From JACJWR01 sp964556255 (GTDB taxonomy: Bacteria; Actinomycetota; Actinomycetes; S36-B12; UBA10799), in assembly GCA_964556255.1 (NCBI GenBank), contig CAZKVQ010000001.1, forward strand, positions 62,001 through 126,000: a stretch of 64,000 nt of DNA. Direction: 5' to 3'. How positions within the stretch are numbered: position 1 is the stretch's first letter; the number at the start of each line of letters is the position of its first letter. A program made the translations under genes and the position numbers. Under the pieces are notes generated by a model. The model was not told where the DNA came from, searched no databases, and was given only the letters and a program-made list of their open reading frames with translations. Positions 33,359-42,136 of this stretch are shown here, in pieces.

Positions 33359-34477
33359 TTACGCGACCGTCGGCGTCTCTCCGTACTGCGCGCAATTCGC
33401 TGTAATCTCTCCGGGCGCCACTACGTAGTTGCCAGCAGGATTCTGGATTACCGTGTGGACATCTGTGATCGCGGCCATGCAGGAGTCGGACTGCGACTTC
33501 GAGACGCTGCCGCCACCAACCCAGACGTCGATCCAGAAGCTCGCACCCGCCGGGTACCCCTTGTGGCAGGGGCCGTTCTGGGGGGTTGATCCATCACCGC
33601 AGGTGTCTTCGACGATGAAGTACCGCCGCAGGTTGGGCACGTAGAATCGGGTGCCGGCCGGGAAGTCCAGAATGTCCTTACCACTGATGATGGAGTGACC
33701 GACCGCGACCGTAATGGGATCGGTATAGGTGCCGGTGCCACCAGCGCTGCTGTGCAACACAGGGTTGCTGATGTCGACGGAGCCTGGCGGTGTGTTGTCC
33801 CAGTAGGAGTATCCCGTGACGTAGGCCTGCGAGCGCACTTCCGCGCTGGAACTACTCTGCGAAGACGTCGGCGTGGGGGTGGGGGTGCTGGTTCCCGTCG
33901 GGCTAGCCGTCGGGGACGTGCTCGCTGTCGGACTCACCGACGGACTCGCGGTAGGCGAAGTGCTCGCCGAAGGGCTTGCTGTTGGGGTGGGGGTGCCCCC
34001 ATCAGCGCTGAAGCGCGCGACGTCAATGTAGAGGTTACGTTTCTGCGGGTTGAGGAAGTCCACTCTGATGTCTTGAACGCCCGCTGGAATGGCGACAGGT
34101 ACGGCATAGGCAGTCCACTTCGTCTTCGAGATGCTCTGTGTAGCCACGATCGTGCCGTTGAGGCGGATCCTCACCGATGCGCCCCCACCGCTGGTGTTGT
34201 CGGTTCGCATGACAATCGTGACACTCGAACCTGGCGTAGCCATCTTCACCGGCGCGTGCGCGGATACCGCGGAGTCGACACGCAACGCCTTACCACCCGA
34301 TGCGGTCGCGTCCGATCGAACACTCGTGCCGTAGCCCTGGACGCTGGTCATGGACTCGCCTTCAACCGTAGCGACCACGGACGCCGCCGCGACTTGCCCT
34401 GGAATGGACATGGCAATCGCGATCACCGCCGTCCCACCAATGGCCGCTACCGCTCCGAAACGCGCAACGCCGCGCAT
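33359..34477 (-). CDS. Secreted CBM-like protein with Thr/Ser/Pro linker and DPBB-like C-terminal domain
   Basis: A 372-residue protein. A signal peptide (about 1-32) is followed by a CBM35/36-like beta-sandwich (about 33-160) with VEGESM at its start and a NLYIDVARF end. A low-complexity Thr/Ser/Pro linker (about 163-215) of SPTAS-type repeats comes next. The C-terminal domain (about 218-372) has ten-odd strands and four cysteines, including VEDTCGDG and NGPCHKGY, resembling a double-psi beta-barrel as in expansin- or RlpA-like proteins. Overall layout is that of a secreted polysaccharide-binding protein. The ATG at 34477 has GGAGG upstream. Fold assignments are inference. Confidence 0.72.
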   Translation of the reverse strand: MRGVARFGAVAAIGGTAVIAIAMSIPGQVAAASVVATVEGESMTSVQGYGTSVRSDATASGGKALRVDSAVSAHAPVKMATPGSSVTIVMRTDNTSGGGASVRIRLNGTIVATQSISKTKWTAYAVPVAIPAGVQDIRVDFLNPQKRNLYIDVARFSADGGTPTPTASPSASTSPTASPSVSPTASTSPTASPTGTSTPTPTPTSSQSSSSAEVRSQAYVTGYSYWDNTPPGSVDISNPVLHSSAGGTGTYTDPITVAVGHSIISGKDILDFPAGTRFYVPNLRRYFIVEDTCGDGSTPQNGPCHKGYPAGASFWIDVWVGGGSVSKSQSDSCMAAITDVHTVIQNPAGNYVVAPGEITANCAQYGETPTVA

Positions 34478-34489
34478 GGGAACCTCCAC

Positions 34490-34820
34490 TCTGACTGCTC
34501 AACACCGACGTCCTCAACGCTAAGAGCGAAGGTCGTGGGCAACGGAATCTCCTGAGGGAAACCCCTGATTGCGCATGGCTCCGACGCAGCGAGCCGGAGA
34601 CGCGGAGCAGGGCCGGAGTCTGAGCCGCGCAGTTCACAGGGAAAGGGTCGTGACCCGACATAGCGGGGAAGAAGGTGAACCAACAGGCGTGGTCGGCCTC
34701 GTGTGCGCTGCCGAAACGATTCGGCCAGGACAAAGCGTGTGGCGTTCTGCACGAGTGGGGATGTCCTGGGCGTTCCGGTGCACGAATGCGCTGGAGATCG
34801 ACCAGCCCTCTGAAAGGTGA
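34490..34820. other. 331 bp divergent intergenic region between two secreted-protein genes
   Basis: No convincing gene is present. It holds the promoters of both flanking genes and several GC-rich inverted repeats, the clearest being GCCGAA-ACGA-TTCGGC at 34710-34725 in the leader of the plus-strand gene. I find no match to a riboswitch class I know. Confidence 0.5.
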
Positions 34821-35429
34821 ATGATGAAACTCTCAGCACTTGCCACCTGCCTGCTTACCTCGGCCGCTGTCGTCACAGCCGTGGCACCCGCGTCGGCCGA
34901 CACCGGCACTGTCCAACGGCCTGCACCTGCGTCGGCGGCCTCGGCGACAAGCCCTGCACCTGCAGACGTCTCACCAACCAAGGTGTCAGGTAAGCACACG
35001 TCCTTCACGAAAGGCACCGCGGTGTGGTTTGCGAACGAGACATCCGACCCGGTCTGGGTTCGGGAGCATCACATCTTCACCGACTGGTATCCCGCCGACC
35101 GGCTTGACCCGGGCGAGTCCAAAACCTATGTCGAGAACTTCGGCGGTGTCGACGATGTCCAGCTGCGGGTCTTCCGCAGCCAGGAGGACGCCCGTAGCAA
35201 CAGCGTTTTCAAAGCGATCGAAGTCGATGCCGAGAACCCCGCCTACAGCAGCCCTTGGATGTCGGTGAGCTACGTGAGCAAGTACTACGGCGTGGGGACC
35301 ATCCACCACTACGTCTCGCCGATCGCCGGCGCCACTTTCATGGGGCAGCGGCAGGCGGACACACCGAACTACAAGTACTTCGACCTTCGCATGCAAAAGG
35401 GTTGGAGTGCGCAGCCCGAGAATCGCTGA
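34821..35429 (+). CDS. Secreted hypothetical protein
   Basis: A 202-residue protein. A Sec signal peptide (about 1-27, ending PASA) is followed by an Ala/Pro/Ser linker and a globular domain (about 60-202) rich in Trp, Tyr and Phe (TAVWFANETSDPVWVREHHIF). No cysteine is present in the mature part. I do not recognise the family; the fold looks beta-rich. Tandem ATGs at 34821/34824 follow GAAAGGTG. It is divergent from the CBM-like secreted protein, so both may be controlled from one intergenic region. Confidence 0.7.
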   Translation: MMKLSALATCLLTSAAVVTAVAPASADTGTVQRPAPASAASATSPAPADVSPTKVSGKHTSFTKGTAVWFANETSDPVWVREHHIFTDWYPADRLDPGESKTYVENFGGVDDVQLRVFRSQEDARSNSVFKAIEVDAENPAYSSPWMSVSYVSKYYGVGTIHHYVSPIAGATFMGQRQADTPNYKYFDLRMQKGWSAQPENR

Positions 35430-35551
35430 ATCACGGATGGGACCGCGTGCGATTCGCGTCCGCGCTCGACGACGTTATCCGCCCTCATGCGGCTAAGCCG
35501 TTCGGTGCTCTTCTCAGGCACTTCTGAAGCCCCCGGACGATCCGAAGAAAA

Positions 35552-35589
35552 CGTTGTGGCCCCTACCCAAGAAGGTCGGGGCCACAACG
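35552..35589. terminator. Strong 12 bp perfect inverted repeat, terminator-like
   Basis: CGTTGTGGCCCC and GGGGCCACAACG are perfect arms around a 14 nt loop. It lies about 120 bp after the secreted-protein stop and on the 3' side of the tRNA gene, so it could end transcripts from both strands. No T tract follows. Confidence 0.6.
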
Positions 35590-35738
35590 GACGCCGTAGG
35601 TTCGCCCTTTGGCTCTAGGGATCGTGACGCCGACGTCCGGAATGGTGCTGCCGCAACAGGGAGAGCTCACTGATGCTGGAAGCGGACTCCAGATGGCCTC
35701 TCGCCATGACAACTGAGATGAACCCAGTCATTTCGAAG

Positions 35739-35811
35739 AGCCGCCTTGGGGAATCGAACCCCAGACCTACGCATTACGAGTGCGTTGCTCTGCCATCTGA
35801 GCTAAGGCGGC
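35739..35811 (-). tRNA. tRNA-Thr (anticodon CGT)
   Basis: A 73 nt cloverleaf reads on the minus strand. The acceptor is GCCGCCT/AGGCGGC, the D arm GCTC...GAGC, the anticodon stem ACGCA/TGCGT with loop CTCGTAA, and the T arm TGGGG-TTCGATT-CCCCA. The anticodon CGT reads ACG, threonine. CCA is not encoded. An 8 bp inverted repeat (35811-35818 with 35830-35837) touches the 5' end of the gene. Confidence 0.95.
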
Positions 35812-36530
35812 AAAGTCGCTGTGGGACAACGACTTTGGGTATTCTTGTGAAAACTTCAAGCACCGAGAAACCCCCTATACCCTACATTCGAGGTAAGAAT
35901 CAGTAACACCGGCAGATCTGCAAGCGCAGGAGTCTGGCCCTTGGATTCTCAGCACCACACCCCATGGTACACGGCCATGCCGACCGCGGGGCAGCGACGA
36001 AGGCCCAGTACAGCCCGAATCCGGGGCGTGCCGATGCGCTGCTCAACAGGCAGATCACCTTCCCTGCTCGCGTCAGCTCTGGCCGCCGCGGGGAACGTGG
36101 TCGTGGTGACGAGCGGCGCTTCTCCCGGCAATCGCGTCGCGCAAATTACGAACATCGCTCGACCTCGCCAATGCCCGCAAGCCTCTGTTCTGCAAGAACA
36201 CTTGAAGCAAAGCAGCACTTTTCCACCCCCGCCGTTCGGCGCCGTCATCGCCGCGGGACCAGACGACCTTCATTTCCTCAGGAAGAGTGCAGGCCCGCGG
36301 CCATCACTGCCTAAGAGCGATCGACTCTTCGGCCCAGCTCATTGCTGGGCACGTACACGGCGGTGCATGGCGCCAGGGTTACCCTCCCCGTCTCGGCGGT
36401 GGACAAGACTGTAAGGGTCGGACACACTTGCGGGCACCAGCGAGTGACAGGAGCAAGGTCGCCTCACTGAGTCAGCGAGGCGCGGTCTTCGCCCCATCAC
36501 CATCGAACTTGAGCACCCACAGGAGCATCC

Positions 36531-38153
36531 GTGACCGCAGATCGCATCTACTTCGGCGGGCCAATCGTTACGGTGGACGACAGTCGGCCCGTGGTCGAAG
36601 CCTTGGCTGTCGGAGGTGGGAACATCCTCGCCGTCGGTCAACGTGCGAACGTGGAGGAGTTGCGAGGTCCGGACACGGAATTGGTCGACCTGGATGGGCA
36701 GACGCTGGTTCCCGGTTTCATCGACGGCCACGCTCACTTCCTTGGGTTCGGCTCCCAAGGAGTCGGAGCCAACTTGCTGGCTCCCCCCGACGGCACGGTG
36801 AACACCATCGATGATCTCGTGGGCAAGCTGAGGGAGTTCGCCGCTGGCCCAGACGTCGAGCAGACAGGCTGGGTGTTCGGGCTCGGTTATGACGACTCGC
36901 TGCTTGGCCGTCACCCGGATCGCGAAGATCTGGACCGGGTCTCTACTGAAATCCCGGTTATCGCCGTGCATATCTCGGGTCACTTCTCGGCCATGAACAC
37001 CGCAGGGCTGGCGAAGGTCGGTTACACCGCCGCGACACCCGACCCCGAGGGTGGCGTCATCCGGCGCCGACCCGACGGCGAACCGAATGGTGTCCTCGAA
37101 GAGCTTGCGAGCATCCCTCACATGCTCGCCGCCATCAACCCGAGCACGCCCGAGGGGATGGCCTACTTCCTGAAGCGCGGCCAAGAACTCGCCCTCTCGT
37201 ATGGGTACACAACCGCGCACGAGGGTCGCGCCTTCGGCTTCAACCACGACGCGATGGTCTCGATGGCCGAACAGGGCCTGTACGTCATCGACGTCGTGTC
37301 CTACATCGACTACACGGCCAAGGATGTTCTGGACGGACCCTGGCACTCGCGCGAGTACCGTGACCGCTACCGGGTCGGGGGACTCAAGATCACCCTGGAT
37401 GGCTCACCCCAGGGTCGAACTGCCTGGCGAACCGAGCCGTACCTCCTCCCACCTGAGGGGCAGAAAACCGGCTACCGCGGGTACCCAGCCATCCCCGACA
37501 CCGCCGTAATAACAGCGCTGTTCAACGAGGCCTACGACAAAGACTGGCAGGTGCTCTGCCACACGAACGGCGACGCCGCGGCCGATCAGATGTTTGAGGC
37601 CATGCGACCCGCTCACGCCAGTCACGCGGTGGAAGAGCGCCGCCACGTAGTGGTGCACGGCCAGCTCATCCGCATCGACCAACTCGATACCTGTGCCGAA
37701 CTCGGCATCATTCCCTCGTTGTTCCCCATGCACACGTTCTACTGGGGTGACTGGTACGACGAGATCATCGGCGAGGAGGCCGCACAGCGGATCTCGCCCA
37801 CACGATCCGCCCTGGACCGGCTCCCCGTTATCACCAGCCACACAGATGCCCCGGTGGCGCTACCCAATCTCATGCAGATCCTGTGGTCGACCGTGAACCG
37901 TCTCTCGAGATCGGGCAAGATCATGGGCCCCGACGAGCGCCTGACCCCGATGGAGGCGCTCAAATGCATCACCATTTGGGGCGCATACCAGCATTTTGAG
38001 GAAGATCGGAAGGGTTCGCTTGAGGTGGGCAAATTGGCTGACATGGTCATCCTGTCCAACAACCCCCTGACCATTGACGTCCGGGAACTGAACACGATCA
38101 CCGTCCAGGAAACCATCAAAGAGGGCCGGACCGTTTGGCGGCGTCCGACCTGA
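36531..38153 (+). CDS. YtcJ-type metal-dependent amidohydrolase (amidohydrolase_3)
   Basis: A 540-residue protein. The N-terminal beta strand and TLVPGFIDGHAHF carry the HxH metal site (about residue 64). Later metal and catalytic regions include ITLDGSPQGRTAW, VLCHTNGDAAADQM and ITSHTDAPV, all in the order found in the YtcJ/amidohydrolase_3 family. The C-terminus LADMVILSNNPLTID completes the composite sandwich. Substrates of this family are diverse (N-substituted formamides, cyclic amides). There is no signal peptide. The GTG start follows AGGAG. Confidence 0.88.
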   Translation: MTADRIYFGGPIVTVDDSRPVVEALAVGGGNILAVGQRANVEELRGPDTELVDLDGQTLVPGFIDGHAHFLGFGSQGVGANLLAPPDGTVNTIDDLVGKLREFAAGPDVEQTGWVFGLGYDDSLLGRHPDREDLDRVSTEIPVIAVHISGHFSAMNTAGLAKVGYTAATPDPEGGVIRRRPDGEPNGVLEELASIPHMLAAINPSTPEGMAYFLKRGQELALSYGYTTAHEGRAFGFNHDAMVSMAEQGLYVIDVVSYIDYTAKDVLDGPWHSREYRDRYRVGGLKITLDGSPQGRTAWRTEPYLLPPEGQKTGYRGYPAIPDTAVITALFNEAYDKDWQVLCHTNGDAAADQMFEAMRPAHASHAVEERRHVVVHGQLIRIDQLDTCAELGIIPSLFPMHTFYWGDWYDEIIGEEAAQRISPTRSALDRLPVITSHTDAPVALPNLMQILWSTVNRLSRSGKIMGPDERLTPMEALKCITIWGAYQHFEEDRKGSLEVGKLADMVILSNNPLTIDVRELNTITVQETIKEGRTVWRRPT

Positions 38154-38387
38154 GGTACTCGTAGTCACGTCTACCCACACCGAGACGGGAAAGTCCGAAG
38201 CAAGGCGAGCCAAATACGGGCATCGGAAGATTCTGATCGCTTGTGACTTCTCCGCCATCTGAGATAGGGCGATGGAGTCGCTATGAGCCGACAAGTCTGG
38301 ACGCATCTTGTCGACTGGCTCTGGATGCTTCTTGTCGACCTGGCAATTGCCCGAGAAGCCTGGACAAGTCGATGCTGTGGAGATTCC
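38154..38387. other. Intergenic region with imperfect direct and inverted repeats
   Basis: No supported gene. CTGGACGCATCTTGTCGACTGG (38297-38318) recurs in modified form at 38321-38343. GACAAG/CTTGTC hexamers alternate in opposite directions four times between 38290 and 38370, so several hairpins are possible. This might act as a terminator or attenuator after the amidohydrolase. Confidence 0.35.
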
Positions 38388-38576
38388 CTAGCTGCGCAGC
38401 CGTGAATCCTCGGCACCGGATTCGGTGACATATGCCAAGGTTTCGAGCGACTCCCGCAACGAGACTGACAGCTCCTCGAGAAGATTGTCGGACGGGGCGA
38501 TGCCGTGTGATCCTCCTGCATCTTCCAGCATCGCCAGGTCCTTTGACGAGTCCGCTGCGAGATTCGTTGGGCTCAC
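38388..38576 (-). CDS. Possible small hypothetical protein (62 aa) coupled to DUF4239
   Basis: A 62-residue acidic, helical product (DNLLEELSVSLRESLETLAYV). The GTG start overlaps the TGA of the DUF4239 gene by two bases (GTGA), which would allow re-initiation. No family is recognised, and support is only the coupled start and plausible composition. It could equally be an accidental frame. Confidence 0.35.
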   Translation of the reverse strand: MSPTNLAADSSKDLAMLEDAGGSHGIAPSDNLLEELSVSLRESLETLAYVTESGAEDSRLRS

Positions 38577-39379
38577 GTCGCCGCTCCGGTCGGACAGTGA
38601 GGCAACGGCATGTTGCCGAGTCGATCCTGGGTCAGATGATTCAGCGTGGTCTGCATTGCCTCAGGTGGAATAGCGCCCGGCGTCGTGGCGTAAGGATGGT
38701 CGAAGAACGCGATCACCACTAGCGCCGCCGAAGCGACGAACAGCGGTCCGATGATCACCATCGCGTGCCCCCAGGCGGGCTTCGAGCGATCGGCATAGAC
38801 GAACAGAGAGCCGACGGTAATCAGGGAGCCGAAGATCAGCATCAACCACAGAACTGCCGGGACGCCATCCCCCGCCGCTTGCAAGCGCTGGATATGTGCC
38901 GTATGGCGCTGCTGATTGGCACTCTCCCAGATCGAAAGCCCTGGACCGGCCGCCTCGACGTTGGCCGCGAGGATGGCGTCCATAGTGTCCAGGGTCTTCC
39001 AGACGGCGGGGAGGACTGCGGTGTTCCCCTCACGCATCCACGGCCACTCCGACGAAATGACTTCCTCCGAATAGCACACGAGTTGATCGCGTAGTTGGTC
39101 CCGCACAGCGGGTTGCATGAAGGTCGCGGCGCGCGACATGGCAGTGACCGCCTCCGCCTCCTGCTGCGCAGCCTGCTGGGCACTGAGGTACTGCGTGAAA
39201 GTCAGCGACATCGTGAACGCGATGAGCAACGACATCGCACCACCTGTCACCACATACACATTGGTCGGAGTGCGCTCACCCCGTCCCCCTTCGGGGCTGT
39301 AGCGGGCGACGATCACGTAGAGGAGTGACCCTACGACGAGCGTCACGACGACGATCGCGACCGCGGTCAGGAGGTTCAC
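38573..39379 (-). CDS. DUF4239 family membrane protein
   Basis: A 268-residue protein. Two N-terminal helices (about 5-27 and 43-66) are followed by a soluble helical segment (about 70-170) with EEVISSEWPWM, then two C-terminal helices (about 175-225). This is the DUF4239 layout (bestrophin-like fold proposed by others). The family is widespread in actinobacteria and cyanobacteria and has no firm function. The GTG start has a leaderless promoter, and a possible small gene is coupled downstream. Confidence 0.8.
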   Translation of the reverse strand: MNLLTAVAIVVVTLVVGSLLYVIVARYSPEGGRGERTPTNVYVVTGGAMSLLIAFTMSLTFTQYLSAQQAAQQEAEAVTAMSRAATFMQPAVRDQLRDQLVCYSEEVISSEWPWMREGNTAVLPAVWKTLDTMDAILAANVEAAGPGLSIWESANQQRHTAHIQRLQAAGDGVPAVLWLMLIFGSLITVGSLFVYADRSKPAWGHAMVIIGPLFVASAALVVIAFFDHPYATTPGAIPPEAMQTTLNHLTQDRLGNMPLPHCPTGAAT

Positions 39380-39385
39380 TCGGGC

Positions 39386-39391
39386 ATCCTA
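39386..39391 (-). promoter_or_regulatory. -10 hexamer of a leaderless transcript (DUF4239 gene)
   Basis: On the minus strand TAGGAT ends 6 nt before the GTG at 39379, the same hexamer and spacing as at the DUF4436 gene. Confidence 0.58.
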
Positions 39392-39477
39392 GCCAGGTCT
39401 TCGCCGGAGGGAGTCCCGGCTTGGCTGCTACCGCCACGGCGTATTGGCGCTCGTCCGTCGACCCTGCCGACGCAGAC

Positions 39478-41478
39478 TCAAAGCCTGCTGCTCCCGAGCG
39501 ACTGCCGGTATCCGAACGCGTCAGCGGGCACGGCCGCAGCTCCCGGGGTTGTCCCGGGCATGATCGCGAAGGTCGGATCGAACTGCGTCATAACGCCGTC
39601 CAGCAGCCCCACGATCGCTGGGTCCCCGTCGAGCGTGGCGCTTCCCTGCGCCACCTGCTGCTTGAGCGGCTCGACGCCGATCATGGCCTTCTCCAGATCG
39701 GATCGATTGATCGTGAGGGTGAGATCGGGGTTCTGCGCAAGGAATCCCGGCAGACTCGTCAGAGTCCCGTTGCTCAATTCGACGACGAAGGACTCGTCAA
39801 CGTCGGGGGTCAGCAGATTCATCACGAAGGCCGCATCCCCGACCTTAGAGGAGTCGAGCTGGATACCCAGGTAATCCAGGAATTGCAGAGTACTCAGGGC
39901 GCGTACGAAGTCCGGCCCGGTACTCGTGGGCGGAACGCCGGTCGGGATTCCGGAGCGTAGTTCGAGCGCGGCCGCCAGGAAGCTGTTGCGTACGCTCGGG
40001 CTCTCCTGCTGGTATCCCAGCTGTTCGAACGCGTCGGCCAGGAGCTGGCGACCCTCAGGGTTTCCCGGCTCGGCATAGACCAGCTTGTTGAGGAGCTCAA
40101 CCGCGAGCAGATAGTCGCCGGCGTTGATCAGTTCACGTGCTCGCATCATGACGGCGTCCGCGCCGCCCATCATCTCGACGAACAGCGGCGCCGACTCCCT
40201 CGGCGCCAGCGGGATGAGAGTGGCGGGGTTGCCGTCCCAGTAGCCGAGGTATCGATTGATGACTGCCCGTGAATTGTGCTCGACCGAACCGTGGTAGCTG
40301 CGAGCCGCCCAACTGCGCTGCAACGCGGGCGGCACGTCGTACACGCGGTGGATCTCGTTGATCGTGACGCCTTGATTCGCTAGGTGCATGACGCCGTTGT
40401 TCAGGTGTGCATAGACGTCGCGTTGCGTTCGCATCACCTCCTGGATGCGCTCATTGCCCCACCGCGGCCAGGTGTGGGAGGCGAACATGACGTCGGCCTC
40501 CTGACCGAACAGGTAGAGCGCCTTGTTGATCTGGCGCGACCACTCCAACGCATCGCGTACCAACGCACCGCGCAACGTATAGATGTTGTGGACTGTCGCG
40601 ACGATGTTCTCCGCCGCCCAGAACGCCTTCAGGTCAGGGAACCAGGTGTTCATCTCAGCCGGGGCTTCGGTTCCGGGGGTGTTCTGGAAGACCATCCGAA
40701 CGCCATCAACGGTGAGTTCCTCGATGTCCTCAACTATCTCGACAGTGGGAGGGATCAGGCCAGCCGTACCTGCCGCCACGCCCTTGCCGATCGCCTGGTC
40801 GACATGTCCATAGGGACTGCGATCCAGCAGCGAGCCGTATTGGTAGAACATCCGCCGGTTCATCGCATTGCCCGCGTAGACGTTCTCCGCCACCGCATGC
40901 TCCAGGAACCCGACGGGGGCGATCACCGGCACCTTGCCCGAGCGCACGTCGGCCTCATCCACAACTCCGTGAGCGCCCGCGAAGTGATCTCCGTGCGAGT
41001 GCGAGTAGACCACCGCGACGACGGGCCGAGCTCCCAGCTGCTCGTTGACCAGATCGAGCGCCGCTGCCGCGGTCTCGGTCGCGGTCAACGGGTCGAAGAC
41101 GATCCAGCCGGTGTCGGACCTGATGAAGGAGATGTTGGCCAGATCGAAGCCACGCACCTGATAGATGTGCCCAGGCACTACTTCATAGAGGCCGTATTCC
41201 ATGTTGAGCAGCGCCTGCCGTTGCAACGATGGGTGAATCGATTCGAACTCTTGCCCCGAGAGCAGGAAGTCGTACGTGCCCATGTCCCAGGCGACATGAC
41301 CGGCCGCAGCCATGATCTGCCGATACGGCGGGGCCGCGATGAACCCGCGTCGCGCCTCCTCGAAGTCCCGCTCGTCGTCGAACGGCAACTGTCCCCGAAC
41401 TGCCTGGTTGGCTGCCGACGTCGAAACAGAGGGCATCTTGCCCTGCTCATGGAAGTGCTCGTGCGCCATAGCATCCAC
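39478..41478 (-). CDS. Alkylsulfatase (SdsA1-type, metallo-beta-lactamase fold)
   Basis: A 666-residue protein. The metallo-beta-lactamase domain (about 60-430) has the dinuclear zinc motif YSHSHGDHFAGAHG and further ligands around APVGFLEHAV and ASHTWPRWG. A helical alkylsulfatase dimerisation domain (about 430-535) and a C-terminal SCP2-like domain (about 545-660) complete the SdsA1 architecture. It should hydrolyse primary or secondary alkyl sulfates such as dodecyl sulfate, releasing sulfate. No signal peptide is visible, unlike SdsA1. The ATG follows GGAGAG; a second ATG three codons later is possible. Confidence 0.93.
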   Translation of the reverse strand: MDAMAHEHFHEQGKMPSVSTSAANQAVRGQLPFDDERDFEEARRGFIAAPPYRQIMAAAGHVAWDMGTYDFLLSGQEFESIHPSLQRQALLNMEYGLYEVVPGHIYQVRGFDLANISFIRSDTGWIVFDPLTATETAAAALDLVNEQLGARPVVAVVYSHSHGDHFAGAHGVVDEADVRSGKVPVIAPVGFLEHAVAENVYAGNAMNRRMFYQYGSLLDRSPYGHVDQAIGKGVAAGTAGLIPPTVEIVEDIEELTVDGVRMVFQNTPGTEAPAEMNTWFPDLKAFWAAENIVATVHNIYTLRGALVRDALEWSRQINKALYLFGQEADVMFASHTWPRWGNERIQEVMRTQRDVYAHLNNGVMHLANQGVTINEIHRVYDVPPALQRSWAARSYHGSVEHNSRAVINRYLGYWDGNPATLIPLAPRESAPLFVEMMGGADAVMMRARELINAGDYLLAVELLNKLVYAEPGNPEGRQLLADAFEQLGYQQESPSVRNSFLAAALELRSGIPTGVPPTSTGPDFVRALSTLQFLDYLGIQLDSSKVGDAAFVMNLLTPDVDESFVVELSNGTLTSLPGFLAQNPDLTLTINRSDLEKAMIGVEPLKQQVAQGSATLDGDPAIVGLLDGVMTQFDPTFAIMPGTTPGAAAVPADAFGYRQSLGSSRL

Positions 41479-41600
41479 TCTCCACGTTGATGCGCGGGTC
41501 AGAGTTTTGAACCGTCCATGGAACCCTAGGCGCCCTGAGACGCAGGTGCCCGGCGAACCGAGCTAGCGTCCGCTTCCTTCGGAGCTTCTGGCCGATCGGA

Positions 41601-42038
41601 CTAGCGGACGGACGATGGCGACTTCGAATCCTTCGGGGTCCGCCGGTAGTCCTTCTGGTTCCGCCGGTCGAATCCCTGTTGATGACGGGAAATCGTCTCA
41701 TTGTTGCTGACCGCCCAGTCTGCGAGCGCGGTCGCCGGCCCGACGAGGGTCTGTCCGAGGGGGCTCAACTCGTACTCGACCCGCGGCGGGACCTCCGCGA
41801 AGACCGTCCGTTCCACGATGCCGTCGCGCTCAAGTTTGCGCAGCGTCAGCGTGAGCATGCGCTGGGAGATGCCCTCGGCCGCGTATTTCAAGGTGGTGAA
41901 CCGTTGCGGCCCCTGACTGAGGATGCTCACGATCAGCAAGGTCCACTTGTCACCCAACCTGTCGAAGGTCTCGCGAACAACGCGGCAACGATCAGAGTCG
42001 TGGTCGAGCATAGGTCGGCCCTGCACCGTGACCTCCAT
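41601..42038 (-). CDS. HxlR-family transcriptional regulator
   Basis: A 145-residue winged-helix protein. The HxlR core reads RCRVVRETFDRLGDKWTLLIVSIL, RFTTLKYAAEGISQRMLTLTLRKLERDGIVERTVFAEVPPRVEYELSPLG, with one Cys near the N-terminus (DRCR) of the type used for redox or electrophile sensing. It diverges from the DoxX-like gene and likely represses it. A GTG at 42026 with GGAGG five bases upstream is an alternative start to the ATG at 42038. Confidence 0.9.
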   Translation of the reverse strand: MEVTVQGRPMLDHDSDRCRVVRETFDRLGDKWTLLIVSILSQGPQRFTTLKYAAEGISQRMLTLTLRKLERDGIVERTVFAEVPPRVEYELSPLGQTLVGPATALADWAVSNNETISRHQQGFDRRNQKDYRRTPKDSKSPSSVR

Positions 42039-42091
42039 CCTCGTCGGTTACTGCCTTGTTCCTTTTGTACGGTTTCCAATAGTGCTGCATA

Positions 42092-42115
42092 GTTACGTCA
42101 GTTACAAGAAGTAAC
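42092..42115. promoter_or_regulatory. Candidate HxlR operator
   Basis: GTTAC-GTCA-GTTAC-AAGAA-GTAAC: two direct copies and one inverted copy of GTTAC, with the last two forming a perfect 5 bp inverted repeat (42101-42115). It lies in the divergent region, 21 bp before the DoxX start. A further GGTTACT copy near 42045 abuts the regulator start. Confidence 0.45.
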
Positions 42116-42136
42116 CAATGACGCTAAGGAGACCCT

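Larger units (their letters stand above)
35430..36530. other. 1.1 kb gene-poor gap containing an inverted repeat and a tRNA
   Basis: Between the secreted protein and the amidohydrolase I see only the 12 bp inverted repeat at 35552-35589 and the tRNA at 35739-35811. From 35840 to 35930 the sequence is unusually AT-rich for the window. The rest (35930-36510) has open frames on both strands, but none has a good start site or recognisable product. It may hold gene remnants or untranslated RNA; I cannot support a gene. Confidence 0.45.

Noticed and set aside
33900..34000. Short-period repeat resembling a CRISPR or minisatellite
   Set aside because: It is the coding sequence of the Thr/Ser/Pro linker of the secreted CBM-like protein.
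34569..34820. 83-residue frame ending at the start of the secreted protein
   Set aside because: Arg/Ala-rich, no start signal; it lies in the divergent promoter region.
35941..36414. Possible genes in the gap after the tRNA on either strand
   Set aside because: No ribosome-binding site, leaderless box, domain or consistent codon pattern supports any of them.
36339..37346. 335-residue frame opposite the amidohydrolase
   Set aside because: Antisense to conserved amidohydrolase motifs and without a family match.
39478..41490. Long frame opposite the alkylsulfatase (about 40384-41490, plus strand)
   Set aside because: It is a GC-driven shadow of the alkylsulfatase, Arg/His-rich, with no recognisable domain.
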